Below, one piece after another: positions 8,753 through 17,151 of a stretch of 64,000 nt of DNA. This DNA is from Butyricimonas virosa (GTDB lineage: Bacteria > Bacteroidota > Bacteroidia > Bacteroidales > Marinifilaceae), in assembly GCF_025148635.1 (NCBI RefSeq), contig NZ_CP102269.1, positions 186,001 to 250,000 on the forward strand, in the 5' to 3' direction. The notes beneath the pieces were generated by a model. It saw only the letters and a program-made list of their open reading frames with translations. It was not told where the DNA came from and ran no database searches. A program made the position numbers and the translations under genes. The stretch's first letter is position 1. Every line of letters starts with the position of its first letter.

Positions 8753-9466
8753 CTAACTTTCATTAGAGTCTTTCTTAACCATCAACCCGAAACCCCTTCC
8801 CCATGACGTGACAATCTCAACGGCTCCACCTTTGGGTAAATATTTTCTTAAACGGGCTATTACCTTGTCCAGATAACGATAAGACTCTTTAAAATCATTT
8901 CCCCATCCCTCTTTGACCAGTTCCTCCTTATCCACATATTGATTTTTCTTCAAGCATAATATTTTCAACACTCTTGTTTCCATCGGGGTAAGCTGATTCG
9001 TCTCCCCTTTTATAATTAGGTAACGACGAATCGGGTTAAACGAAATATTATCGGAAATTCTCACGAAATCGGTCTCCACTTTCAACATTCCCACGTTCTT
9101 CAAACACCGGTTCACCCGTGCAACAACTTCATCCAGCAGAACCTCTTTACGGATGTAGTCATTCGCCCCTAGGTCAAAACCATCAATAGCGTGTTGAGAA
9201 TGCGTCAAAGAACTGATAAACAGGATCGGGGTCGAGAAATCCTCTTCCCGAATCTTTTTAGCGACCTCAAACCCGCTCATCTTGGGCATAATCACGTCCA
9301 TCAAAATTAAATCGGGCGTTTCCCTGCGGTACAACCACAAGGCTTGTTCTCCATCGGCAGCATGAACTACTTTATACCCGGCTCTTTTCAAATAATCAAT
9401 GCAAGTCCTTGCCTGCATGGCATCGTCCTCCGCATACAAAATTTTAACCATTTTCCCGTTTGTCAA
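8753..9466 (-). CDS. OmpR/PhoB-type response regulator
   Basis: A 237-residue regulator. The N-terminal receiver domain has the acidic pair in YAEDDA, phosphoacceptor D57 in LILMDVIMPKMSG, a Ser/Thr switch region (LFISSLT) and K105 region. The C-terminal winged-helix DNA-binding domain (about 135-230) has LTPMETRVLKILC and the wing RGFGLMV. It lies 3 bp after its kinase gene, so they form a pair. Targets are unknown; the divergently transcribed NVEALA cluster and the downstream pseudopilus operon are the nearest candidates. Confidence 0.92.
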   Translation of the reverse strand: MTNGKMVKILYAEDDAMQARTCIDYLKRAGYKVVHAADGEQALWLYRRETPDLILMDVIMPKMSGFEVAKKIREEDFSTPILFISSLTHSQHAIDGFDLGANDYIRKEVLLDEVVARVNRCLKNVGMLKVETDFVRISDNISFNPIRRYLIIKGETNQLTPMETRVLKILCLKKNQYVDKEELVKEGWGNDFKESYRYLDKVIARLRKYLPKGGAVEIVTSWGRGFGLMVKKDSNES

Positions 9467-9469
9467 CCG

Positions 9470-10843
9470 TTAATCGTTTTCATCTTTCACCAAAGGAATC
9501 ATCACGGTAAAAGTCGTACCTACACCGACTTCACTTTCCACTCGAATAACTCCTTCATGCGCTTCGATCACTTGTTTCACGTAACTTAAACCGATTCCAA
9601 AACCATGCACGTCAGTCGAACGACCGTGGTGAATCCTGTAATACCGTTCGAAAATCTTTTCCCTGAACTTTTCCGGGATACCAATTCCGTTATCTTTAAC
9701 GTCTATCGCAATCATCCCATCTACCTCCCGACACACGACTTCGACTTTTGCAGGATCACCCGAATATTTGATAGCATTCTCTATCAAATTGTTTATGGCA
9801 TTCGGGAAATGAATATCATCCGCCTCAATCACATCAACGCTCAACTGATAGTCAACCTTGATAGAGACATTCTTTCCCATTAACATCGGATCAAACAACG
9901 CAACCAGTGAATCAATAGTTTCTCGCAAATTTAATCTATTCCACGATATTTTAAACCCTTGTTTCCAAACAATTAATAATTTATACACGAAATTATTCAA
10001 TTGATCCACCCGTTTATGTGCCGCATTTAACAAAATTCGTTGTTTATCCTTCAAATTATCAACACCATATGAGATAATCCCGGAAAAAGCATTTTGAACA
10101 GCAGACAACGGAAGTTTCAACTCATGAACCATACTACTCATAAATTCTTCCCGAATCTTAGATATCTGATATTGAACGAGGATCGTTTTGATCTGGTAAA
10201 TAAAACACACAATCAATAACACGAACAAGACGAAAGAACTAATCAACACTCCCGTCATTTGTGTAAAAAACGTTTTATAGGGCATATCAAAATAAACAAT
10301 CACACCATGATGACTTTTCAAACCTAATTCTACCATGTTGGAAACGAGATGTCTCTCTATTCTTGAAGAACCATTATCCGTTGATGCAATAATATCACCA
10401 GTTTGTGTATTTACAAGTTCCAGAACATATTTTTCTTTAATCCCTTTACTCACAAAAATAGATTTACACACGCTATCTAACATATGAACATTCTCTTCTG
10501 ACTGTTCCTTTATCAAATCGTAGCAAACCTTACGCAATACACTCAGATAACCATTATCTTGATTATAATTCAATACAGTCGTGTCCCCCTTCAATATTAG
10601 TTTTATAAAATTTTCATTTGATTTTACACTAACACTTATCGGTTCCTCCAACCTTGATTGATTACGAACAACATATTCTTCAAATCCAGATTCAACAGCT
10701 CCAGACAATGTTGTATTAATTAAATTCAAATACTCTGCTTTTTTAAATTCAATAACCCGATTTAGCCAAAAACCTTGAAATATCAACAAACAAAGTATAG
10801 CAAATATCGAAACACCCCAAGTAACATGAATCTTTCTATTCAT
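9470..10843 (-). CDS. Sensor histidine kinase
   Basis: A 457-residue membrane kinase. TM1 is at about 10-30, followed by a periplasmic sensor of about 165 residues with no recognised domain, then TM2 at about 198-218. The HisKA box has H240 in SSMVHELKLPLSAV, where the usual Pro-containing HE[LI]RTPL is changed to HELKLPL. The ATPase domain has N-box NLIENAIKYSGD, G1 DNGIGIPE and G2 GFGIGLSYV. It is the first gene of the two-component operon and divergent from the NVEALA gene with a 168-bp shared upstream region. Confidence 0.93.
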   Translation of the reverse strand: MNRKIHVTWGVSIFAILCLLIFQGFWLNRVIEFKKAEYLNLINTTLSGAVESGFEEYVVRNQSRLEEPISVSVKSNENFIKLILKGDTTVLNYNQDNGYLSVLRKVCYDLIKEQSEENVHMLDSVCKSIFVSKGIKEKYVLELVNTQTGDIIASTDNGSSRIERHLVSNMVELGLKSHHGVIVYFDMPYKTFFTQMTGVLISSFVLFVLLIVCFIYQIKTILVQYQISKIREEFMSSMVHELKLPLSAVQNAFSGIISYGVDNLKDKQRILLNAAHKRVDQLNNFVYKLLIVWKQGFKISWNRLNLRETIDSLVALFDPMLMGKNVSIKVDYQLSVDVIEADDIHFPNAINNLIENAIKYSGDPAKVEVVCREVDGMIAIDVKDNGIGIPEKFREKIFERYYRIHHGRSTDVHGFGIGLSYVKQVIEAHEGVIRVESEVGVGTTFTVMIPLVKDEND

Positions 10844-10867
10844 AAGGTACTATTTTACAAATTCACA

Positions 10868-10875
10868 CAAAAGTA
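10868..10875 (-). promoter_or_regulatory. Candidate Bacteroidota -7 box for the kinase operon
   Basis: On the minus strand this reads TACTTTTG, matching the Bacteroidota sigma -7 consensus TAnnTTTG, and lies 25 bp before the histidine kinase start codon. No convincing -33 TTTG box was seen at the expected spacing. Confidence 0.35.
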
Positions 10876-10980
10876 CTGAAAAATATTCTCTCTCATACGC
10901 ATAATACATTCCAAAACCATTTAGATAAATTAACAAAAAATAGGTACAAATTAGATACAATTTAAATCATTTTCATCTTC

Positions 10981-10988
10981 TATTTTTG
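10981..10988 (+). promoter_or_regulatory. Candidate Bacteroidota -7 box for the NVEALA operon
   Basis: TATTTTTG matches TAnnTTTG and lies 23 bp upstream of the NVEALA gene ATG, giving a short AT-rich leader. The -33 element is not clear. Confidence 0.4.
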
Positions 10989-11011
10989 CCTTGTATTAAA
11001 TACTAAAACAA

Positions 11012-11245
11012 ATGAAAAGAGTAATATTAATAATATGCTTTATATCTATAACCTTAGCTCTTACATTGCTAAATGTAAATCTAAGGAAAGATTCTACGAA
11101 TATAGATATAAAAATTCAAAATATCGAAGCATTTGGAAATAACGAGGATGGAGGAGACGATCCATGCAAAGCTCCGGGTGGAGTATGTATGACATATGAC
11201 AAAGATGGTGATCCAATTTTTCACATAGGTTTATCTATCCCATAA
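11012..11245 (+). CDS. NVEALA-type small secreted peptide
   Basis: A 77-residue protein with an N-terminal hydrophobic segment (about 3-24) followed by the NVEALA-family hallmark, here NIEAF, near residue 38, and a short C-terminal segment with two Cys (DDPCKAPGGVCMTYDKDG). NVEALA proteins are small Bacteroidales-specific exported peptides of unknown function, typically beside BF3164-type lipoproteins, as here (10 bp to the next gene). The Cys pair and acidic-Gly stretch suggest a disulfide-bonded mature peptide of about 40 residues. Function is not known. Confidence 0.7.
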   Translation: MKRVILIICFISITLALTLLNVNLRKDSTNIDIKIQNIEAFGNNEDGGDDPCKAPGGVCMTYDKDGDPIFHIGLSIP

Positions 11246-11255
11246 ACAATTCACT

Positions 11256-12314
11256 ATGAAAAAGACAGCATTTATAATTATAGCTTTATTGCTCGCCTTC
11301 GGTTGTTCCGACGAGAAACACGAAGTGCCAAAAGAAGATAATCCATTATTCAGTACAAGTCGTGCTATCTCCTTGAATCAACTGGGAGAAACGATTAACT
11401 TGGAAAAAATTGGAATTTACAACCCAACAAAAGTCATCAAAAAAGACTCCTTACTTATCGTATTGGATCTAAACGGACTTAATAAAATTTCTATATACCA
11501 AGAAAACGGAAAATTACTAGGCAGTTATCTGCCAACGGGAATGGGAGCGGATCGGGGACTCTATATCCTCACCATGAACCTCGACAACAAAGGAATCCTT
11601 TCCGCCTACGACTTCGGAAACGACAGGTTAGTTGAATTCGATTTAAATCACTTCGGACAACCTGAATTCGGACCTAAATTTATTGATATGCCCAAGGATA
11701 AAAAACACCTTTGTGTGGCAAAATCAGGTACGACAATTATCTCTACCGGAATGTTTGACGACGGTAGATACGGTTTAATGAACAACAATAACGAAGAATA
11801 CTTTTTAAGTTACCCGGAAATACCGAGTTATCGCACCATAAACGATACTTTAAGAAGTGCTTTATTTGCCAGTAATATCATCAAGATAAAACCCGACGGA
11901 ACGAAATTTGTCTGTGCGAATATGCAGAGTGGCATCATCGATTTCTGCTCTCTCATACCTTGCACCAATATCACTCGCGTTGCCGAGCTGAATCTTTATT
12001 CTCCGAAAGCCACAGTTAAAAATATGCGGAGAACGCCCGTTGCCTATTCCACAGACAATCTCTTCGGGTTCTGTGATATTGAAGTTACTGACGAGTATAT
12101 ATATGCCTTATATTCCGGCAGAAGTTACCGCAAATATAAAGATCAGATAGTATACGGTGAACGGATTGTTGTGTTCGACTGGGAGGGCAATCACGTCCAC
12201 ACTTATTTATTAAGAAATCCGTTCACCTCTATTTCTTTCAACAAAGAAGAGAATGCAATTTACGGTTTGACAAACAACCCGAATTCAGTGTTAATCAAAT
12301 ATACATTGGATTAA
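11256..12314 (+). CDS. BF3164-type (TolB-like) lipoprotein
   Basis: A 352-residue protein with a lipoprotein signal (LLLAFGCSDE, Cys about 17). The body consists of repeated beta-strand blades with patterns such as GKLLGSYLP, LVEFDLN and IVVFDWEGNHVHTY, consistent with a six-bladed propeller of the TolB_like/BF3164 family. It is the second gene of the NVEALA cluster, 10 bp after the peptide gene. Co-occurrence with NVEALA peptides is a known Bacteroidales pattern; the molecular role is unknown, possibly surface binding. Confidence 0.75.
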   Translation: MKKTAFIIIALLLAFGCSDEKHEVPKEDNPLFSTSRAISLNQLGETINLEKIGIYNPTKVIKKDSLLIVLDLNGLNKISIYQENGKLLGSYLPTGMGADRGLYILTMNLDNKGILSAYDFGNDRLVEFDLNHFGQPEFGPKFIDMPKDKKHLCVAKSGTTIISTGMFDDGRYGLMNNNNEEYFLSYPEIPSYRTINDTLRSALFASNIIKIKPDGTKFVCANMQSGIIDFCSLIPCTNITRVAELNLYSPKATVKNMRRTPVAYSTDNLFGFCDIEVTDEYIYALYSGRSYRKYKDQIVYGERIVVFDWEGNHVHTYLLRNPFTSISFNKEENAIYGLTNNPNSVLIKYTLD

Positions 12315-12384
12315 TTTCCGCGTGAGACCGGTCCTTGGAATGATGTCTCAGACAGGTTTCCTTCCAAGGGCCTTTACCCGGAAA
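12315..12384 (+). promoter_or_regulatory. Nested inverted repeats between lipoprotein and Wzy-like genes
   Basis: Three nested perfect inverted repeats fill most of this gap: TTTCCG/CGGAAA (12315-12320 with 12379-12384), CCTTGGAA/TTCCAAGG (12333-12340 with 12362-12369) and TGTC/GACA (12344-12347 with 12351-12354). The RNA could fold as one long interrupted hairpin immediately after the lipoprotein stop codon. There is no U-run, so an attenuator or processing element fits better than a simple terminator. Confidence 0.45.
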
Positions 12385-12426
12385 CGGCAAATAATACCAC
12401 GGAGAAACGAATCGTTAGATTAAACC

Positions 12427-14295
12427 ATGGCAAGAGAAACACGAGACATAGCATACCCGATCGCTTTCATCGGATTCATATTACTGGTTATGACCATACT
12501 GGTAATTGATCCTGACAGAATGAACGGGTTGACGCTTGCCAAATATTTCTGGTTCTACTCCACGTTATTACTCACGGGAGTTATAACATTCGGTCTTGCT
12601 TTTTACTCTATGTCGATCGCGAGTATCGACATAACCAAGTCAATAATGATAGGGATTTTGACTGTAGTGATTATTGACATATCCCGCTACTCTAACATGG
12701 AAATGATGAACACGAAAATATTTTTGCTAGTAATCATTTCCTTTTTCTTCTTCGACATCTTTTTCCACCACTATAAAAAAGCCACCAAGATATTCCAATT
12801 CGTGCTGATTGCTTTCGCACTACTGGAAGTGATCTGGGGATATTGCCAATTGTACGCCCATATCCCCGATATGCAAAAAGACTTCACGCTCTCAGGCTCT
12901 CTACTCCACACGAACTCCTATGCCATGTTTCTGGCCATCACTCTACCCATAGCTCTCTACTGGACCATCACGTTATTACAGAAATTAAAATACGGTTACA
13001 CTCGTCTCCTTACCGGAACTGATGAAGAACACGTGAGACTGGAAATTGTTGACGATATTCTTTTATTCCTTCTTTCTGCCCTCGGACTAATCGGGATTCT
13101 ATCCATACTACCGTTTACGGGAATCCCATCCGCATGGTTTATCGCAGGATGTAGCGGGCTATTTGTTCTGTACTTTAAACTGGACCTTCACTCCTTTATA
13201 AAGGCCTCTATACTCCGAAGTCACAAAAGAACTGCCATATCCGGGCTCACTCTCTTACTCGTGATAGGCTTGCTTACCACCGTTTTTTATCGATTACGGA
13301 AAGATGAAATAAACGAACATCTGTTAACCTGGAAAATATCCCTGCAAGTGCTGAAGGAAAAACCGATCACTGGTGTCGGGATCGGGAATTTCCGAAAAGC
13401 ATTCGGGGATGCCCAAACAATCTATTTTGAACAAGGAGAACCAACCGAACAGGAAGTAGCCCTTGCCGGAAATCCCAACTGCCCGGTGAACGACTTCATT
13501 CAACTGGCAACCGGCACGGGAATCATCGGGACATTATTGTTTATCGGCCTCATCGTTTCCGTCCTGTTCTCCGGATTCAGGAACATGGATAAACACCCGG
13601 AGAAACTGGCTATCACGGGAGCCTTAATTGCTTTTATCCTTGCGGGATTCATCAATTCCCCTATCCAATCATTATCCCTCTCGATCTTGTTGGTACTGTT
13701 AATCGCTCTCGGGACCTCAGACATTCAGCCCGCAAGAAAAAGAATACCCAAAGTTATACCGATCATGACCTCTCTACTTTTGATCGGGATCACGACCACC
13801 ATCGTTTACCCCCAGTTCACGATGTTCAAAGCATACAAACAATGGGCCCACGGACGTCTTTACTATAAAATGAAAATATATGCCACGGCAGCTAAGATAT
13901 ACGCCCCGCTAACAAACACGCTATGTCACCCCTATTTTTTCATGGAATACGGGTACGCCTTGTCACAAACCGGGCAACATGAAGAGAGTATCGCCATCCT
14001 TCAACGAGTGGCACAAATTCTCCCTGACCCGCAGATTTATAATCGTATCGGCAAGAGCTACCAAGCACTGGGCGAATATCAACTGGCAGAACAGTATTTT
14101 CAAAAAGCACATCACATGGTTCCCAACCTTGTGTATCCCAATTTCCTACTGGCCCAATTGTACCTTGAAATGGGCCTGCGGGACAAGACACTGGAATGTG
14201 CCCGCCAGATACTCACGCTGAAACCTAAAAAAGAATCAGAAGAAACACTACATATAAAAGCACAAATGGAACAATTAATCCAGTCGTTGGATTAA
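12427..14295 (+). CDS. O-antigen ligase/Wzy-like membrane protein with C-terminal TPRs
   Basis: A 622-residue protein with about a dozen membrane helices (residues 1-450), containing a Wzy_C-like region (ITGVGIGNFRKAFGDAQ... then VNDFIQLATGTGIIGTL). The C-terminal portion (about 470-610) has TPR-like repeats (HEESIAILQRVAQILPDPQIY, shortened; YQALGEYQLAEQYF). Such proteins polymerise or transfer lipid-linked glycans in the outer leaflet of the inner membrane; some are protein O-glycosyltransferases. Odd feature: the His that normally precedes Asn-Asp in the Wzy_C loop (HND) is Val here. It is third in the NVEALA cluster; the substrate is unknown. Confidence 0.7.
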   Translation: MARETRDIAYPIAFIGFILLVMTILVIDPDRMNGLTLAKYFWFYSTLLLTGVITFGLAFYSMSIASIDITKSIMIGILTVVIIDISRYSNMEMMNTKIFLLVIISFFFFDIFFHHYKKATKIFQFVLIAFALLEVIWGYCQLYAHIPDMQKDFTLSGSLLHTNSYAMFLAITLPIALYWTITLLQKLKYGYTRLLTGTDEEHVRLEIVDDILLFLLSALGLIGILSILPFTGIPSAWFIAGCSGLFVLYFKLDLHSFIKASILRSHKRTAISGLTLLLVIGLLTTVFYRLRKDEINEHLLTWKISLQVLKEKPITGVGIGNFRKAFGDAQTIYFEQGEPTEQEVALAGNPNCPVNDFIQLATGTGIIGTLLFIGLIVSVLFSGFRNMDKHPEKLAITGALIAFILAGFINSPIQSLSLSILLVLLIALGTSDIQPARKRIPKVIPIMTSLLLIGITTTIVYPQFTMFKAYKQWAHGRLYYKMKIYATAAKIYAPLTNTLCHPYFFMEYGYALSQTGQHEESIAILQRVAQILPDPQIYNRIGKSYQALGEYQLAEQYFQKAHHMVPNLVYPNFLLAQLYLEMGLRDKTLECARQILTLKPKKESEETLHIKAQMEQLIQSLD

Positions 14296-14304
14296 TCCCG
14301 CCGA

Positions 14305-14387
14305 GGGATCGACCGGATCCCATTCACACCATAGTACATCTAAATCCATCACTTTGGGGAGACATCATAGTCTCCCTTTCTTTTATT
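14305..14387 (+). terminator. Hairpin pair and intrinsic terminator after the Wzy-like gene
   Basis: A first hairpin GGGATC-GACCG-GATCCC (14305-14321) is followed by GGGAGAC (14357-14363) pairing with GTCTCCC (14370-14376) over a 6-nt loop, then a T-rich tail TTTCTTTTATT. The second is a convincing intrinsic terminator ending the NVEALA/lipoprotein/Wzy-like unit before the GHL10 gene. Confidence 0.75.
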
Positions 14388-14428
14388 CTGACAAATAACT
14401 ATATTCGCGACATTATAAATCAAAAGGC

Positions 14429-15904
14429 ATGAAACATATCCGGTTACTCACTCTATTCCTGATCCTAGGCATAACTACCTTATCGGCACAAAAGCCCCCC
14501 AAGCGAGAATTCCGCGGGGCATGGATTCAAACCGTTTTCCAAAGCGAATACGCGAATATGACATCGGAAGAGATGAAAGCCGATTTCATCCGTAAACTTG
14601 ACCTGCTACAAACCTGCGGGATCAACGCCATCATTTTCCAAGTCCGTCCTGAAGCTGATGCCTGGTACTTGTCGGAAATAGAACCTTGGAGCCGTTTCTG
14701 CACGGGCAAACAAGGCGTTGCACCCGATCCCCTGTTCGATCCCATGGCTTTCCTGATCAAAGAATGTCACCGCCGTAACATGGAATTTCATGCTTGGCTG
14801 AATCCTTTTCGTGCCGGAACTTCTGGCACCTCCACACTGGCTGAAACCCACGTGTACCATGAACATCCCGAATGGTTCGTTACCTACAACAAACAGTTAC
14901 TTTTCGATCCGGGAATCCCCGCTTGCAGAGAGTACATCTGCCGGATCGTGGAAGACATCGTGAGCCGCTATGACGTGGACGCCATTCACATGGACGATTA
15001 CTTCTATCCCTATCCCGTGAACGGGATGCCCTTCCCGGACGACAACAGTTTCCGTACCTACGGGAAAGGCTACAAACCCGAAGAACGAGACGAGTGGCGA
15101 CGGGAAAATGTCAATAAACTTATCCGGGAACTGAAACACACTATCGTAAAAACGAAAGAATGGGTGCGTTTCGGGATCAGTCCCTTCGGCATTTACCGGA
15201 ATAAAAAAAGCACGCCCGACGGTAGCGGCAGTAATACCAACGGGCTACAGAATTACGACAACCTGTATGCGGACGTAACGTTATGGGTAAAAAAGAAATG
15301 GATTGACTACAACATTCCCCAGATATACTGGGAAATCGGCCACCCGGCCGCAGACTACATCACGTTGACCGAATGGTGGGACAAAAATGCTCATGATATC
15401 CACTTGTACATCGGGCAGGACGTGGCCCGCACGATGAAAGCCTCCGAACTTACCCGGAAAATGGAACTCGCCCGCTCTTTACGCCACGTAAAAGGCAATT
15501 GCTTCTGGCCCGCGAATGAAATCTTATGGAACACCCAAGGCATCGCCGACAGCCTTCGGGAACACTATCACCGGACCCCGGCACTTATCCCCGCCTATAC
15601 CCACATGTACAACGGCCGTCCAAAGAAAATAGCCTCTCCCCGAGCCGAACGCAAGGAGAAAGGCTACACGGTAAAATGGTTTGCCCGAGGTGACCGGGAA
15701 GATCCCCGTAATCCTCAGTATTTTGTCATCTACCGTTTCTTCCCCGGCCAGAAAATCAACCTGAACGACCCGACTCATATCGTCGCTGTCACCCGCTACA
15801 CGGAATGTTACATCCCTAACAAAAAATTTAAATGCCGTTACGTTATCACGGCTGTCGACCGTTTTCACAATGAATCGAAAGGGAAAAAAATAAAGTTGAA
15901 ATAA
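14429..15904 (+). CDS. Secreted glycoside hydrolase-like protein, GHL10 (YngK) family
   Basis: A 491-residue protein with a signal peptide (to about residue 20, SAQ cleavage). The TIM-barrel core of the GHL10/DUF187 family is clear: REFRGAWIQTVF, NAIIFQVRPEADAWY, HAWLNPFRAG, VDAIHMDDYFYPYP and WVRFGISPFGIYRN are typical strand ends, with Asp residues in HMDDYF likely at the active site. A C-terminal beta domain (about 400-490) follows. Family members are putative glycosidases acting on envelope or extracellular polysaccharide. It is monocistronic, with terminator-like structures at both ends. Confidence 0.88.
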   Translation: MKHIRLLTLFLILGITTLSAQKPPKREFRGAWIQTVFQSEYANMTSEEMKADFIRKLDLLQTCGINAIIFQVRPEADAWYLSEIEPWSRFCTGKQGVAPDPLFDPMAFLIKECHRRNMEFHAWLNPFRAGTSGTSTLAETHVYHEHPEWFVTYNKQLLFDPGIPACREYICRIVEDIVSRYDVDAIHMDDYFYPYPVNGMPFPDDNSFRTYGKGYKPEERDEWRRENVNKLIRELKHTIVKTKEWVRFGISPFGIYRNKKSTPDGSGSNTNGLQNYDNLYADVTLWVKKKWIDYNIPQIYWEIGHPAADYITLTEWWDKNAHDIHLYIGQDVARTMKASELTRKMELARSLRHVKGNCFWPANEILWNTQGIADSLREHYHRTPALIPAYTHMYNGRPKKIASPRAERKEKGYTVKWFARGDREDPRNPQYFVIYRFFPGQKINLNDPTHIVAVTRYTECYIPNKKFKCRYVITAVDRFHNESKGKKIKLK

Positions 15905-15909
15905 AAAAT

Positions 15910-15964
15910 GCAAGCATGCATAATTTCGAGAAGCCGTTTGTAATTTAACTGTCTGCATGCTTGC
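15910..15964. terminator. Long-loop inverted repeat between convergent genes
   Basis: GCAAGCATGCA (15910-15920) and TGCATGCTTGC (15954-15964) form a perfect 11-bp inverted repeat with a 33-nt loop, lying between the converging GHL10 and TlpA genes. It could act as a bidirectional terminator; the T-runs are modest. Confidence 0.5.
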
Positions 15965-15977
15965 GATATTAATAAAC

Positions 15978-17129
15978 TCAGATCAACACCTCTTCCACCA
16001 CTGCCGACAGCTCCTTTTTCTCCATGTGGGCTCGTACCACGATCTTTCCCTCTTTGTCGACAACCACGAACATCGGCACGGCCAACACGTGGTACAATTC
16101 TCCCACTCGATAGGAGCCTTTCACCGTTTCGTCAATTACCTGTGGCCACGGTAACTGCTCCTCATCCAAAGCTTTCTCCCATGAAGCCCGGTTCGAATCG
16201 ATACTCATACCGATAATCTCAACACCTTTGTCCTTGTATTCCTTGTAAAACTCCCGCACCCAAGGGAAAGAAGCACGGCACGGCTTACACCAGCTTGCCC
16301 AGAAATCAAGCACCACCACTTTGCCCCGGAAATCGGACAAACTCAACAAAGAACCGTCCCGCCGGGCTAACGTGAACTCGGGCGCCGGGCGTCCCGGTTC
16401 TATTCGTTGCCTCAACTCGATACAAGCTCGCACTTCACTCGCCAATTCGCTCTCCCCCACCTTCTCGTCAAACAGCCCGAATATCTGCTCCAACTGCTCC
16501 AATGGCATCTCGTTCATCATAAAATACAACTGGTAAGCAGCTGTTTCCACGGACGGGTTAGCTACTATAATTTTCAATTGCTCTTCCTTCACCCGCGCCA
16601 TGTACGCATCAAACTCTTTTCTATACACCCAATAAAAAGTCGTATCTTCCAATATCTCCGGGTTATCCTGCACTTTTTTTGCCAATTCCGCATATTTCGT
16701 AAACCCCGGCAACGTCTCCACCACTTTCCACTGTTTGCCGATCTCCTCATTTACATCATTGTTTTTAGAACCGGTAACTGTCATTCCCTTGACAACCAAC
16801 TCTCCCTCCTCGTCCATCCCCACATTTTTCCAATCCCCCTTCATCTCAATCTTACTATTCTCTAATGCCAATCTCATCTGAACTGACTCCTTCCCCTCCG
16901 GTACCACCGTAACCAAGGCAAATCCCACACACGGGGTCTCCCCCTCGAACACGAATTTTCCTCCCTTCATCTTCACCGTATCACAAATCACTAGCTTTCC
17001 TTTAGAGTGCATCCTCAAAACCGCACAACCGTCTCCCGCTCCTTTAAACACACCTTTCAACACGTATCCCGCTTGGCTGTTACAAGCGAACAACACACTC
17101 ATCATCAATAATATCAAATACTTTTTCAT
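15978..17129 (-). CDS. TlpA-like thioredoxin-fold lipoprotein with DUF4369 N-terminus (copy 2)
   Basis: A 383-residue lipoprotein (signal ending LFACNSQ). Residues about 20-120 resemble DUF4369 (YVLKGVFKGAGDGCAVL), followed by a helical linker and a C-terminal TlpA/AhpC-TSA thioredoxin domain with the redox pair in FWASWCKPCRASFPW. It acts as a periplasmic or outer-membrane-anchored thiol-disulfide protein. It closely resembles the next gene upstream in layout and wording of motifs, so the two are tandem paralogues. It is last in SusCD locus 1, 22 bp after its paralogue. Confidence 0.88.
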   Translation of the reverse strand: MKKYLILLMMSVLFACNSQAGYVLKGVFKGAGDGCAVLRMHSKGKLVICDTVKMKGGKFVFEGETPCVGFALVTVVPEGKESVQMRLALENSKIEMKGDWKNVGMDEEGELVVKGMTVTGSKNNDVNEEIGKQWKVVETLPGFTKYAELAKKVQDNPEILEDTTFYWVYRKEFDAYMARVKEEQLKIIVANPSVETAAYQLYFMMNEMPLEQLEQIFGLFDEKVGESELASEVRACIELRQRIEPGRPAPEFTLARRDGSLLSLSDFRGKVVVLDFWASWCKPCRASFPWVREFYKEYKDKGVEIIGMSIDSNRASWEKALDEEQLPWPQVIDETVKGSYRVGELYHVLAVPMFVVVDKEGKIVVRAHMEKKELSAVVEEVLI

Positions 17130-17151
17130 CTCTTTTCTATTTTAAAATTAA

